A stretch of DNA of 9,867 nt, taken from positions 1-9,867 of the forward strand of contig JAJRSV010000345.1 in the NCBI GenBank assembly GCA_024278655.1, read 5' to 3'. Positions 1-6,663 of this stretch are shown piece after piece (position 1 is the first letter of the stretch; every line of letters begins with the position of its first letter). The stretch comes from Bacteroidota bacterium. Its GTDB lineage: Bacteria; Bacteroidota; Ignavibacteria; Ignavibacteriales; Ignavibacteriaceae. The translations under genes and the position numbers were made by a program. The notes beneath the pieces were generated by a model. That model did not search any database, was not told the origin of the DNA, and saw only the letters and a list, made by a program, of their open reading frames with translations.

Positions 1-1226
1 AAACCGATATCGTACAAATCGGTAAAGATTTAAACGTAAGTACGGTTTTGGAAGGAAGTGTAAGAAGGGCAAACGATAAAACACGAATTAACGTTCAGTT
101 GGTGGATGTACAAACGCAGGAACCGATTTGGACTCAGGAATACGACCGCGAGTTAAAAGATATATTCGAAATTCAAAGCGACATTGCTTTAAGCATTGCG
201 AAGGAACTAAAAGTAAAACTCATCTCTTCCGAAAGAAAACAAATTCAAAAAACGGGAACTTCGAACTTTGATGCTTACAAACTTTACCTGCTCGGTAAGC
301 AGCAGATTAACTTACGTACTGCAAGCTCAATCTTCAAAGCAATTGAGTATTTTCGCAAAGCCATTGAGTTGGACCCCAATTATGCTTTCCCTTACGTTGG
401 AATATCCGACTGTTATACTTTAATCGGCGGGGCGGGATTCGGAAACTTTTCACGCCGGGAAGCTATCCGTTTCGCTAAAGACGCCGTCAACAAAGCACTT
501 CAATTAGATGATACATTTGCAGAAGCTTACAACTCGCTTGCTTATCTTCAATTCAGATTGGAATGGGATTGGGAAAACGCCGAGAAGAATTTTAAGAAGG
601 CAATAGAACTGAAACCCGGTTATGCCGGTGCTTACGAACATTACGCTTTGTTCCTTGCTTTGTTAGGAAGATATGATGAAGCTCTGCAGCTTATGCTTCG
701 TGCTTATGAGCTCGATCCCCTTTCCGCATCGATAAGTACGGGTGTCGGAAGGATATATCATTTTTCCGAAAAATACGATAAAGCAATTGCACAGTATAAA
801 AAAACCTTGTCGGCTAATCCGAATTATGTTGAAGCTGTTTTTGCATTGGGATTAAGTTATGCAGAAATGCAGATGTTCAACAATGCAATTGATGAACTAA
901 AGAAAGCAGTTGAACTTTCGAACGGCAGGTTGATTATTATGGCAGCATTAGGCAATACTTATGCAGATGCCGGAAGAAATGATGAAGCAATGAATATTTA
1001 CAATAAGCTTATAGAAATTTCCAAAGAGAAAAAAGTCTCTCCGCTCTACTTTGCAGTTATCGATGGTGCACTCGGCAACCGGGAAAAAGCAATTGACTCG
1101 TTATACAAAGCATACGATGAACATTTCGGAATATTGGTTTATATAAAAGTCAGTCCACTTTACGATAATCTTCGATCGGAACAGAGGTTTGTTAAATTGA
1201 TGCGGATGATAGGACTTGAAAAGTGA
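1..1226 (+). CDS. TPR-repeat regulator, C-terminal part (5' end outside window)
   Basis: The reading frame is open from the left edge (first full codon at base 3) and ends in TGA at 1224-1226, so the gene is cut at its 5' end. A TTG at 48-50 is in frame but sits inside a conserved motif (DLNVSTVLEGSVRR) and is not a credible start. The first ~75 visible residues match the FlgO-like segment (VLEGSVR, INVQLVD, IWTQEYDR) that precedes TPRs in bacterial adenylate cyclases, TPR protein kinases and winged-helix regulators. Several TPR units follow, with hallmarks such as AIEYFRKAIELDPNYA, NFKKAIELKPGYAGAYEHYA and AIAQYKKTLSANPNYVEA. They form a helical protein-binding scaffold. The N-terminal effector domain (kinase, cyclase or DNA-binding) is not in the window, so the activity cannot be told. 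Family assignment is firm; function is inferred. Confidence 0.88.
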   Translation, partial: TDIVQIGKDLNVSTVLEGSVRRANDKTRINVQLVDVQTQEPIWTQEYDRELKDIFEIQSDIALSIAKELKVKLISSERKQIQKTGTSNFDAYKLYLLGKQQINLRTASSIFKAIEYFRKAIELDPNYAFPYVGISDCYTLIGGAGFGNFSRREAIRFAKDAVNKALQLDDTFAEAYNSLAYLQFRLEWDWENAEKNFKKAIELKPGYAGAYEHYALFLALLGRYDEALQLMLRAYELDPLSASISTGVGRIYHFSEKYDKAIAQYKKTLSANPNYVEAVFALGLSYAEMQMFNNAIDELKKAVELSNGRLIIMAALGNTYADAGRNDEAMNIYNKLIEISKEKKVSPLYFAVIDGALGNREKAIDSLYKAYDEHFGILVYIKVSPLYDNLRSEQRFVKLMRMIGLEK

Positions 1227-1629
1227 ATCTGCGTATTTTATTTGATGATAATAAGTAAAAGACCACAGGAAAGTTAGCAATGATAATAACCATTTTGTAC
1301 TAACATCCTGATAATTCAGAAAATTTTATTCACAAGGACGAATGTTAATGCTGTAACCGGTACAGGATTAAGCAGATAAACGATTTGTTTTTTAGTTATT
1401 AATTGTTAATTTTATGAAATAATTTCCATCTGAAAATTGATCGCCTTTCATCTTAATACACCAGGTGCTAAATCTAAACCCATTTGGATAAACTTTTAAT
1501 TGATTTTTGAGGTAACAGGACTAATGTACCTCAAGACTATGTATTTAATGATTAAACCGGAAAGGAGTAAACATTATAATTAAAAAGGGGGTTAATTAAA
1601 TTATTTTTTAATCTTTATTAAGGATTATT
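1227..1629. other. gene-free AT-rich spacer
   Basis: No open frame with coding character is visible on either strand, and no tRNA-like or other recognisable RNA structure. The spacer holds an 8-bp inverted repeat at 1507-1534 (listed separately), a short imperfect palindrome at 1351-1365 (CTGTA..TACAG), and an AT-rich inverted repeat TAATTAA/TTAATTA at 1577-1583 and 1592-1598 around a GGGGG. It ends in AAGGA at 1620-1624, five bases before the next ATG, which is a plausible ribosome binding site. It probably contains the 3' end of the TPR transcript and the promoter and leader of the secreted protein. I see no convincing terminator after the TPR gene and no clear match to the Bacteroidota TAnnTTTG promoter element. 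Confidence 0.5.
1507..1534. repeat. inverted repeat, 8-bp arms
   Basis: TTGAGGTA at 1507-1514 is perfectly complementary to TACCTCAA at 1527-1534, with a 12-base loop. The stem can be extended by one G-U and one T-A pair. No T-tract follows, so it is not a typical terminator. It lies about 95 bases before the start of the secreted repeat protein and could be a leader hairpin or a regulator site. Confidence 0.4.
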
Positions 1630-2778
1630 ATGAAAACTTCAATTTTTTACCGTGTTTTATTTACAACATTATTAGTGTTCTGTATCCAGGGGCTTGTATT
1701 GGCTCAAGGTTCTAAATTTGTACATACTGCAACAGTTGCCAATAGTAGTGGTACTTATACAGTAATAGACAACCCTGCGTTAAACGGAAATCCCAACGCA
1801 GTATTTTTTGTCACACAAAACTGGAATCCTTCCGGTGGCAGTGGCGTATATAACAACTCTGCAATTGGTGTATGGTATACCGGTTCGAATTGGGCAATCT
1901 TCGATCAGGATTTATCACCTATACCTGAAGGTGCAGACTTTAATGTTTTTATTCCTTTTGCCGGAAGTGGTAGTTTCGTACATACCGCAGATGTTTCGAA
2001 TATTAATTTAAATTGGACTGTAATAGACAACCCTGCATTAAATGGAGATCCCAATGCGGTATTTATTGTCACACAAAATTGGAATCCTTCCGGTGGCAGT
2101 GGCGTATATAACAACTCCTCAATTGGTGTATGGTATACCGGTTCAAATTGGGCAATCTTCAATCAGGATTTATCACCTATGCCTGAAGGTGCAGACTTTA
2201 ATATTTTAATTCCTTCCGGTAGTGATAAATTCGTACATACTGCAGAAGTTTCGAATATTAATTCAAATTGGACTGCAATAGATAACCCTGCGTTAAACGG
2301 AGAGCCCGACGGAATATTTTTTGTAACACAAAATTGGAGTCCTGTCGGTGGCGGTGGCATATATAACAACTCCCCATTTGGTGTATGGTATACCGGTTCA
2401 AATTGGGCAATCTTCAATCAGGATTTTATATCTATGCCCGAGGGAGCAGCTTTTAACATCTATCTGGCTACTGACGGAGTAACCGGGGTTAAAGGTGATA
2501 ACGATGCAGTTGTAGAAAGTTTTGAGCTCGGACAAAATTATCCCAATCCATTTAATCCAAGCACAACAATCACTTATCAAATACCTGAAAATTCATTTGT
2601 ATCAATAAAAGTATATGATGTTTTAGGTAAAGAAGTAGCTACATTAGTAAATCAAGAAAAATCCAAAGGAACTTATGAAGTGAACTTTGATGCAAGTAAG
2701 CTTTCCAGTGGTTTCTACTTATATACAATGAGTGTGGGAAAATTTGTTGAGTCAAAGAAGATGATTTTAATGAAGTAA
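1630..2778 (+). CDS. secreted three-repeat protein with T9SS C-terminal sorting domain
   Basis: The 382-residue protein begins with a Sec signal peptide (residues 1-25, hydrophobic core then LVLAQ). Three tandem repeats of 85-86 residues follow, starting at residues 30, 116 and 201. Each runs from FVHTA through TVIDNPALNG, FFVTQNW, GVYNNS and IGVWYTGSNWAIF to PEGADFN. The repeat resembles the DUF7452 family of unknown function (from memory). Residues ~296-382 are a type IX secretion sorting domain (Por_Secre_tail type): FELGQNYPNPFNPSTTITY, then VYDVLGKEV, LSSGFYLY and a basic KKMILMK end. The protein should cross the outer membrane by T9SS and be released or surface-anchored after tail removal. 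AAGGA sits five bases before the ATG. A strong terminator follows, so the gene is probably transcribed alone. Ligand and role are unknown; adhesion or glycan binding would be a guess. Confidence 0.9.
   Translation: MKTSIFYRVLFTTLLVFCIQGLVLAQGSKFVHTATVANSSGTYTVIDNPALNGNPNAVFFVTQNWNPSGGSGVYNNSAIGVWYTGSNWAIFDQDLSPIPEGADFNVFIPFAGSGSFVHTADVSNINLNWTVIDNPALNGDPNAVFIVTQNWNPSGGSGVYNNSSIGVWYTGSNWAIFNQDLSPMPEGADFNILIPSGSDKFVHTAEVSNINSNWTAIDNPALNGEPDGIFFVTQNWSPVGGGGIYNNSPFGVWYTGSNWAIFNQDFISMPEGAAFNIYLATDGVTGVKGDNDAVVESFELGQNYPNPFNPSTTITYQIPENSFVSIKVYDVLGKEVATLVNQEKSKGTYEVNFDASKLSSGFYLYTMSVGKFVESKKMILMK
1717..2472 (+). repeat. three in-frame tandem DNA repeats (255-258 bp period)
   Basis: Units start at 1717, 1975 and 2230, each at the TTT/TTC codon of FVHTA. 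Spacing is 258 and 255 bases. Similarity holds at the DNA level: 1864-1941 and 2122-2199 differ at only 3 of 78 bases by my count. Unit 3 is more diverged. This implies recent duplication or gene conversion between units 1 and 2. The period also generates matching antisense open frames, which are not genes. Confidence 0.85.
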
Positions 2779-2803
2779 TCCCTTATCATTAATCAGAATT
2801 ATC

Positions 2804-2841
2804 TAACCCCCGTTCATAAACCGGCGGGGGTTATATTTTTT
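2804..2841 (+). terminator. intrinsic terminator of the T9SS cargo gene
   Basis: TAACCCCCG at 2804-2812 pairs perfectly with CGGGGGTTA at 2825-2833, a 9-bp GC-rich stem with a 12-base loop. It is followed directly by TATTTTTT (2834-2841). It lies 25 bases after the stop codon at 2776-2778. This is the best terminator in the window. Confidence 0.88.
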
Positions 2842-3038
2842 AAACATCAACTATCACAATCTTAAAACCCTGTTTACTGTCCCATCCCAAATACGTTGTA
2901 TGAATATAAAATCATACGTAAACGACCATCATTATCTTTAAATAGCACTATAATCGCCTTATTTTGTAAACTTTTCATTTTCTAATTACCCGGCAAAGTT
3001 TTTGCTCTCGTTTAATTGTTATTAATTGGACTTAGAGA

Positions 3039-3716
3039 ATGAAGCTATCAACAATACTTTTACTATTTATATTTTTCATAAATTTTCCACAGAAAATAAC
3101 CGCCCAACCATCAGGAACTTTATATTTTACTACCGCATTCCCGATGGGTGAGTTCAGGGATTACTCCCCTTCCACAGGTTTCGGGGCTGCAACGGAATTC
3201 TTTTTCTTCACTCCATCCGAAAGAACACCGTACGGATTGGGAATAAGCTTAAGCTATGTTTCATACGGAGTAAGTCTATTGCTCGATCCTTATAACCAGG
3301 ATGTGCTTTTCAGCTTTAACAGGGCTAACAATTTTGCCAGCGCTCATATTCTTTTTCAGATTGCACCTTACAAAGGTTCGGTGCGTCCTTACATCGAAAC
3401 TCTTTTCGGCGGCAGTTATATTTATTCATCAACCGAAATAATAAACGATTACGGCGGGGCGGCATTTTTATGGATTGACGATTGGGCATGGAGTTACGGA
3501 GCCGGAATGGGAGTGAAACTTTTTATACACGGCAATCCTTTTTTCAATTCCGGTTCGGTGTTTATGGATATTAAAGTCCGTTACCTTTTCGGAACCCCAG
3601 CCGAATACCTGAACAGAAATTCGGTCTCCTACGATGGTTACACGGTTTACTATTCAACTTCCGAATCGAAAACCGATATGCTTACGGCAAGTATGGGATT
3701 ATATTTCTATTTTTAA
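3039..3716 (+). CDS. predicted outer-membrane beta-barrel protein
   Basis: The 225-residue product starts with a signal peptide (residues 1-22, MKLSTILLLFIFFINF..ITA, likely cut near TAQ-PSG). The rest is rich in alternating aromatic/hydrophobic and glycine residues: FPMGEFRDYSPSTGFGAATEFFFF, GLGISLSYVSYG, VRPYIETLFGGSYIY, WSYGAGMGVKLFI, FMDIKVRYLFG. It ends LTASMGLYFYF. Amphipathic strands and a C-terminal phenylalanine are typical of small outer-membrane beta-barrels of the OmpA/OmpW-like 'porin family' class. No family-specific motif is recognised, so the role (channel, structural or adhesive) is open. The ATG is chosen because the signal peptide follows at once; there is no good Shine-Dalgarno. 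The upstream gene ends in a terminator and the next gene is 112 bases away, so it is probably monocistronic. Confidence 0.72.
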   Translation: MKLSTILLLFIFFINFPQKITAQPSGTLYFTTAFPMGEFRDYSPSTGFGAATEFFFFTPSERTPYGLGISLSYVSYGVSLLLDPYNQDVLFSFNRANNFASAHILFQIAPYKGSVRPYIETLFGGSYIYSSTEIINDYGGAAFLWIDDWAWSYGAGMGVKLFIHGNPFFNSGSVFMDIKVRYLFGTPAEYLNRNSVSYDGYTVYYSTSESKTDMLTASMGLYFYF

Positions 3717-3801
3717 TATTAAGTCCGTCCGCAGTAAAAATTATCCTTTCATCAAAAAGCTTTTTGCTTTCACATCTTTGTTTTACTTTTTTGTAACATT
3801 C

Positions 3802-3816
3802 CGATAACAATTATCG
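3802..3816. promoter_or_regulatory. palindrome upstream of ECF sigma gene
   Basis: CGATAA (3802-3807) and TTATCG (3811-3816) form a perfect 6-bp inverted repeat with a 3-base spacer, 12 bases before the sigma-factor ATG. The position fits an operator or a leader hairpin that could block translation start. There is no independent support for either role. Confidence 0.35.
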
Positions 3817-3828
3817 TCATTATAACAG

Positions 3829-4359
3829 ATGTTGCAATCATCAAAATTCGAATACCTGATTAAGCAGCATAAAAACCGGATTTACAATTATGCTCTTTAC
3901 ATGCTGCGGAACAGAATGGATGCCGAAGATATAACGCAGGAAGTTCTGATTCGCACATGGCAGAACATCAACAAATTTAATTTTTATGCTGCCAAAGCGT
4001 GGATAATGCGTACGACGCATAATCTTTGCATCGATTATCTGCGCCGGAATTCAAATCAGAATAAAAGAGAAGTTCAGATTGATGATAACCTCTCGGAAAG
4101 GATTGAAGATAAAAGAACCGAAGGAATGACCGAGAAAATTGTTTCGGAAAAATTGCTGGATGAGAAAATAAAGGATGCAATAGAACAATTACCCGAGAGA
4201 TATAAAAGTCCCTTTGTTCTTTACGAATTGCAGGGTTTTAAGTATAAAGAAATAAGTAAAATTCTGGATATACCGTTGAACAGCGTAAAAGTAAATATAC
4301 TTCGTGCAAGAAAACAATTACAAATTAAATTAAAAGCTTATGCAGGAAAGCAATATTAA
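3829..4359 (+). CDS. ECF-type RNA polymerase sigma-70 factor
   Basis: At 176 residues this has the length and two-domain layout of extracytoplasmic-function sigma factors. Region 2 spans about residues 6-75, including RNRMDAEDITQEVLIRTW (core RNA polymerase binding) and AKAWIMRTTHNLCIDYLRR (-10 recognition and melting). Region 4 spans about 116-168, with LPERYKSPFVLYELQGFKYKEISKILDIPLNSVKVNILRARKQL, a helix-turn-helix that would read the -35 element. The intervening linker is charged and low in complexity. The gene is first in an apparent four-gene operon, and its end overlaps the anti-sigma-like gene by 20 bases, a usual sign of coupled synthesis. ECF factors of this type normally activate their own operon when the anti-sigma protein is inactivated; that is family knowledge, not seen here. 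The inducing signal is unknown. Confidence 0.93.
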   Translation: MLQSSKFEYLIKQHKNRIYNYALYMLRNRMDAEDITQEVLIRTWQNINKFNFYAAKAWIMRTTHNLCIDYLRRNSNQNKREVQIDDNLSERIEDKRTEGMTEKIVSEKLLDEKIKDAIEQLPERYKSPFVLYELQGFKYKEISKILDIPLNSVKVNILRARKQLQIKLKAYAGKQY

Positions 4360-4903
4360 AAACATTAGCGAACAACTGTTGGATAAAATTATATCCGTTG
4401 CCTACGGCGATGCAGGATTGTTTGATAAAATTACCGTATGGATTAAAGCAAAGACCGATCCGGAAGTTAAAAACCTTCTTAATGAATACAGCGTAACCGC
4501 AGAATCAATACACAGGTTGAGTCAGGAAGATTTGCCGGCGGAGATTGAAAATGCAATTCGAAAGAAAGTAGGTGTTACAAATAATAGAGAAAAACCGCAA
4601 TCGCAATTGTCCTATGCGTTCATCTCGTTTTTTGCAAAACCTGCTTATCCTGCTGCAGCAATAGGTTTGATTGTTGCCGTTATAATTTCATTTATGTTAT
4701 TCAAACAACCTGCAGCTTCGCATACTTACACCAAAGCCGAAATCGAACTGGCTCAAAAACAGTTGGAAAAGTCTTTTGCAATAATCGGGAAAGTTTTTGA
4801 AGATACTGAAAAACAATTGGACGACGAAGTGCTGTCGAAACGTGTAAGCAAACCCTTAAGCAAAGAACTTAAATTTTTAAACGACTACTTTATAGGAGGA
4901 TAA
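4340..4903 (+). CDS. putative membrane anti-sigma factor
   Basis: The 187-residue protein has one transmembrane segment at about residues 102-121 (YPAAAIGLIVAVIISFMLF). A ~100-residue N-terminal part is predicted cytoplasmic, and a ~60-residue C-terminal part (helical, AEIELAQKQLEKSFAIIGKVF) is predicted periplasmic. Topology and position directly after an ECF sigma gene fit an anti-sigma factor that holds the sigma factor at the membrane. It has no cysteine at all, so it cannot be a zinc-binding anti-sigma protein (HxxxCxxC type); binding would have to use another helical fold. The ATG at 4340 lies inside the sigma gene without its own Shine-Dalgarno, so translation probably depends on ribosomes finishing the sigma gene. 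The assignment rests mainly on context and topology. Confidence 0.72.
   Translation: MQESNIKNISEQLLDKIISVAYGDAGLFDKITVWIKAKTDPEVKNLLNEYSVTAESIHRLSQEDLPAEIENAIRKKVGVTNNREKPQSQLSYAFISFFAKPAYPAAAIGLIVAVIISFMLFKQPAASHTYTKAEIELAQKQLEKSFAIIGKVFEDTEKQLDDEVLSKRVSKPLSKELKFLNDYFIGG
4894..4899 (+). promoter_or_regulatory. strong Shine-Dalgarno AGGAGG
   Basis: A full AGGAGG lies five bases before the ATG at 4905, inside the last codons of the anti-sigma-like gene (..GGA GGA TAA). Most other starts in the window have partial or no Shine-Dalgarno. This suggests that the exported DUF4252-type protein is made in excess over the sigma and anti-sigma proteins from the same mRNA. Confidence 0.7.
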
Positions 4904-4904
4904 A

Positions 4905-5453
4905 ATGAAAAAATTATTTTTAGCACTTGTTGTTGTGCTGGCAACGATAAATCTTATGGCTCAAACTTCAGATGTTACAAAGGAACCCGGCTATGTGGAT
5001 TTCGGAGATTTATCATTCCTCGAAGACGGCGGTAAGGTAACCGAAATTATTCTCGACGAAGATCTGCTTTCCGCACTTGCAACTATTTCGAGCGAAGAAG
5101 ACCCGAACATAATGGCAATACTTAACGGCTTAAAGTTGGTTAAAGCAAATGTGTTCGAAATTACAGATGATAACGAATCCTATTTGAAGGAAAAAGTTGA
5201 TAAGGTTGATAAAGAATTAATGAATAAAGGTTGGAAACGTATAGTTAAAACAAGAAGCGATGAAGAGATTGCCAACATTTATATCAAGCAAAATCAGGAT
5301 AAGCAGATAATCGGTTTAGTTGTAACAAGTGTCGGTAAAGATGATGAAGCAGCGTTTGTAAACATTGTCGGTAAAATAGATTTGGCAACTATCGGAAAGT
5401 TGGGCAAAAAGTTCAACGTACCTACTCTTGAAAATGTATCACCTGAAAAGTGA
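4905..5453 (+). CDS. exported DUF4252-type protein
   Basis: The 182-residue product has a clear signal peptide (MKKLFLALVVVLATINLMAQ) without a lipobox, so it should be periplasmic. The mature part is acidic and matches the DUF4252 pattern known from Bacteroidota: an early GYVDFGDLSFL segment, a central LNGLKLVKANVFEI strand, a conserved KGW (108-110) followed by RIVKTRSDEEIANIYIK, and a late FVNIVGKIDLATIGKL. The biochemical role of the family is not known to me. It starts one base after the upstream stop and overlaps the next gene by four bases, so it is co-transcribed with the ECF sigma and anti-sigma genes. Plausible roles are an output of the sigma factor or a modulator of the anti-sigma periplasmic domain; neither is shown by sequence. 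Confidence 0.8.
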   Translation: MKKLFLALVVVLATINLMAQTSDVTKEPGYVDFGDLSFLEDGGKVTEIILDEDLLSALATISSEEDPNIMAILNGLKLVKANVFEITDDNESYLKEKVDKVDKELMNKGWKRIVKTRSDEEIANIYIKQNQDKQIIGLVVTSVGKDDEAAFVNIVGKIDLATIGKLGKKFNVPTLENVSPEK

Positions 5454-5995
5454 GTAAAGTAATGATAGTGAAATCAATATTCGCAATGTCATTAATTACT
5501 CTCGTAACATTTACGGGATGTATTGGGGTGAACAGGGAGTTTGATGAAATAAAGAATAAGATAATGGGAAATATGAGCGGGGATTTTGAAACCGATGTTC
5601 AGTTCTCTGTCGGTCCGGCGCTGCTTACCGTTTCAAGCTGGTTTGTTAGTCTTTCGGATGATAACGAATACGCAGATGAAATGATAAGAGAAATATCGAG
5701 CGTGCAGGTTGGCGTTTATAACAGAGTAAAAGGTTCACGCATAAAAGCAGACTTTTCCGTTTTACAATCTATTAATGATGAAATGACAGCAAAGGGATGG
5801 AAGTATATTATCCGCTCTGTTGAAAATGATGAAATAACCGCAATATATTTGAGTGCAAATCCTGAAGAGATGCTGAAGCAGATGTATATAATAAATTTGA
5901 ATGACGAGGAACTTACGATAGTTGAAGTAAACGGCGATCTGAAAAAAATTATTGAGTATGCGATTGAAGAAAAAAAGTTTGATGTGAAAATGTAA
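5450..5995 (+). CDS. DUF4252-like lipoprotein, paralogue of preceding gene
   Basis: This 181-residue protein begins with a lipoprotein signal: hydrophobic stretch IFAMSLITLVTFTG then Cys24, the likely lipidation site. The start is taken as GTG at 5450 in a 4-base overlap with the upstream stop; ATG at 5462 in the same frame is equally plausible and gives a more compact signal peptide. The mature part is a diverged copy of the upstream protein. SINDEMTAKGWKYIIRSVENDEITAIYLSAN aligns with the equivalent KGWKRIVKTRSDEEIANIYIKQN region, and ELTIVEVNGDLKKI aligns with AAFVNIVGKIDLATI. The pair probably arose by tandem duplication, with one copy kept soluble and one membrane-anchored. A REP-like hairpin begins six bases after its stop and may mark the 3' end of the operon mRNA. 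Confidence 0.77.
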   Translation: MSKVMIVKSIFAMSLITLVTFTGCIGVNREFDEIKNKIMGNMSGDFETDVQFSVGPALLTVSSWFVSLSDDNEYADEMIREISSVQVGVYNRVKGSRIKADFSVLQSINDEMTAKGWKYIIRSVENDEITAIYLSANPEEMLKQMYIINLNDEELTIVEVNGDLKKIIEYAIEEKKFDVKM

Positions 5996-6001
5996 ATTTC
6001 G

Positions 6002-6053
6002 TGTGCCAGTCACTTTTAACAATTGTTAAACAGTAATTGAAGTGACTGGCACA
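6002..6053 (+). repeat. REP-like palindromic element, copy 1
   Basis: Arms TGTGCCAGTCACTT (6002-6015) and AAGTGACTGGCACA (6040-6053) are perfect 14-bp inverted repeats around a 24-base centre. The centre ends GTTAAACAGTAATTG, matching copy 2 closely, while its first part is different and is itself palindromic (TTTAACAATTGTTAAA, 6015-6030). Both copies lie just after a stop codon, as REP/RAYT-type elements often do. In RNA it would form a long hairpin, but no T-tract follows, so stabilising the mRNA 3' end is as likely as termination. Confidence 0.85.
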
Positions 6054-6078
6054 TGACTACATATGAAAGGGGCAAACA

Positions 6079-6546
6079 ATGGCACGCAAAAAAACCTGGA
6101 AAGAAAAACTCCACGACAGCAAAGATCTTCCGAAAGTAGAACCGATTCCGCCGAAAATGCAAAAGACATACGGCGAGGGAACAATAGCTATTCCGTCACC
6201 AATAGAAGTTGATGAGATAATGCGCAAAGTTCCTAAAGGCAAACTGATAACCATCAACGAAATAAGAGAGAAGATTGCGCGCAAACACAACGCTACCATC
6301 GGATGCCCGATGACTACCGGAATATTTGCATGGATTGCCGCACACGCCGCCGAAGAAGAGATAGCTGCGGGAAAGAAACGCGTAACACCCTACTGGCGCA
6401 CGTTAAAATCGAACGGGGAAATAAATCCCAAATATCCCGGCGGAGTCCAGCATCAGATTGAACTGCTCGAAGCCGAAGGACACACGGTTTATCCCAAAGG
6501 CAAAAAGTTTTACGTAGAGGATTTTCAGAAGAAGCTTGTAAAGTAA
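6079..6546 (+). CDS. MGMT-family / alkyltransferase-like DNA-binding protein without acceptor cysteine
   Basis: The 155-residue protein resembles the DNA-binding domain of O6-alkylguanine-DNA alkyltransferases: VPKGKLITINEIREKIARKHNA (helix entering the HTH), TTGIFAWIAAHAAEE, TPYWRTLKSNGEINPKYPGGVQHQIELLEAEG, then a short C-terminal strand. In MGMT/Ada the fourth block is PCHRV with the alkyl-accepting cysteine. Here it is PYWRT (104-107), and the only cysteine is Cys76 in IGCPMT. It therefore looks like an ATL-type protein, which binds alkylated or bulky guanine and flags it for nucleotide excision repair. A basic N-terminal extension (residues 1-40, MARKKTWKEKLHDSKDLPK) is also seen in Bacteroidota relatives as I recall them. 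AAAGGGG (6066-6072) precedes the ATG by six bases. The gene sits alone between two REP-like elements. Family membership is firm; ATL-like function is inferred. Confidence 0.8.
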   Translation: MARKKTWKEKLHDSKDLPKVEPIPPKMQKTYGEGTIAIPSPIEVDEIMRKVPKGKLITINEIREKIARKHNATIGCPMTTGIFAWIAAHAAEEEIAAGKKRVTPYWRTLKSNGEINPKYPGGVQHQIELLEAEGHTVYPKGKKFYVEDFQKKLVK

Positions 6547-6561
6547 TCACACTTACCGGCA

Positions 6562-6612
6562 TGTGCCAGTCACTTAAGCTGTGGTTAAACGGTAGTTGAA
6601 GTGACTGGCACA
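6562..6612 (+). repeat. REP-like palindromic element, copy 2
   Basis: TGTGCCAGTCACTT (6562-6575) and AAGTGACTGGCACA (6599-6612) repeat the arms of copy 1 without a mismatch, and one further A-T pair (6561/6613) extends the stem. The 23-base centre ends GTTAAACGGTAGTTG, two differences from copy 1, and gives the same orientation. It begins 15 bases after the stop of the ATL-like gene. The pair is 560 bases apart, start to start. Confidence 0.85.
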
Positions 6613-6663
6613 TTGAAGATTCTTATAAAACAGCCCAAAATCAAACATTTCTAATTTGTTTTA

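Noticed and set aside
1905..2417. Two adjacent antisense open frames with similar predicted proteins
   Set aside because: They are mirror products of the 255-258 bp repeats in the T9SS cargo gene; the sense frame has a signal peptide and a sorting domain, the antisense frames have no recognisable features.
1717..2472. Regularly spaced repeats as a possible CRISPR array
   Set aside because: Units are 255-258 bp, in frame, and translate to conserved protein repeats.
2898..2917. Inverted repeat GTATGA/TCATAC in the spacer before the beta-barrel gene
   Set aside because: Six-base AT-rich arms with an 8-base loop are expected by chance in such spacers; no further support.
3753..3766. CAAAAAGCTTTTTG palindrome after the beta-barrel gene as terminator
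   Set aside because: A loopless AT-rich palindrome gives only a weak hairpin (AAAGC/GCTTT) and is not followed by a T-run.
6314..6613. Antisense open frame over the ATL-like gene
   Set aside because: It is a shadow of the conserved MGMT-family frame and runs into the REP-like element; no motif or start context supports it.
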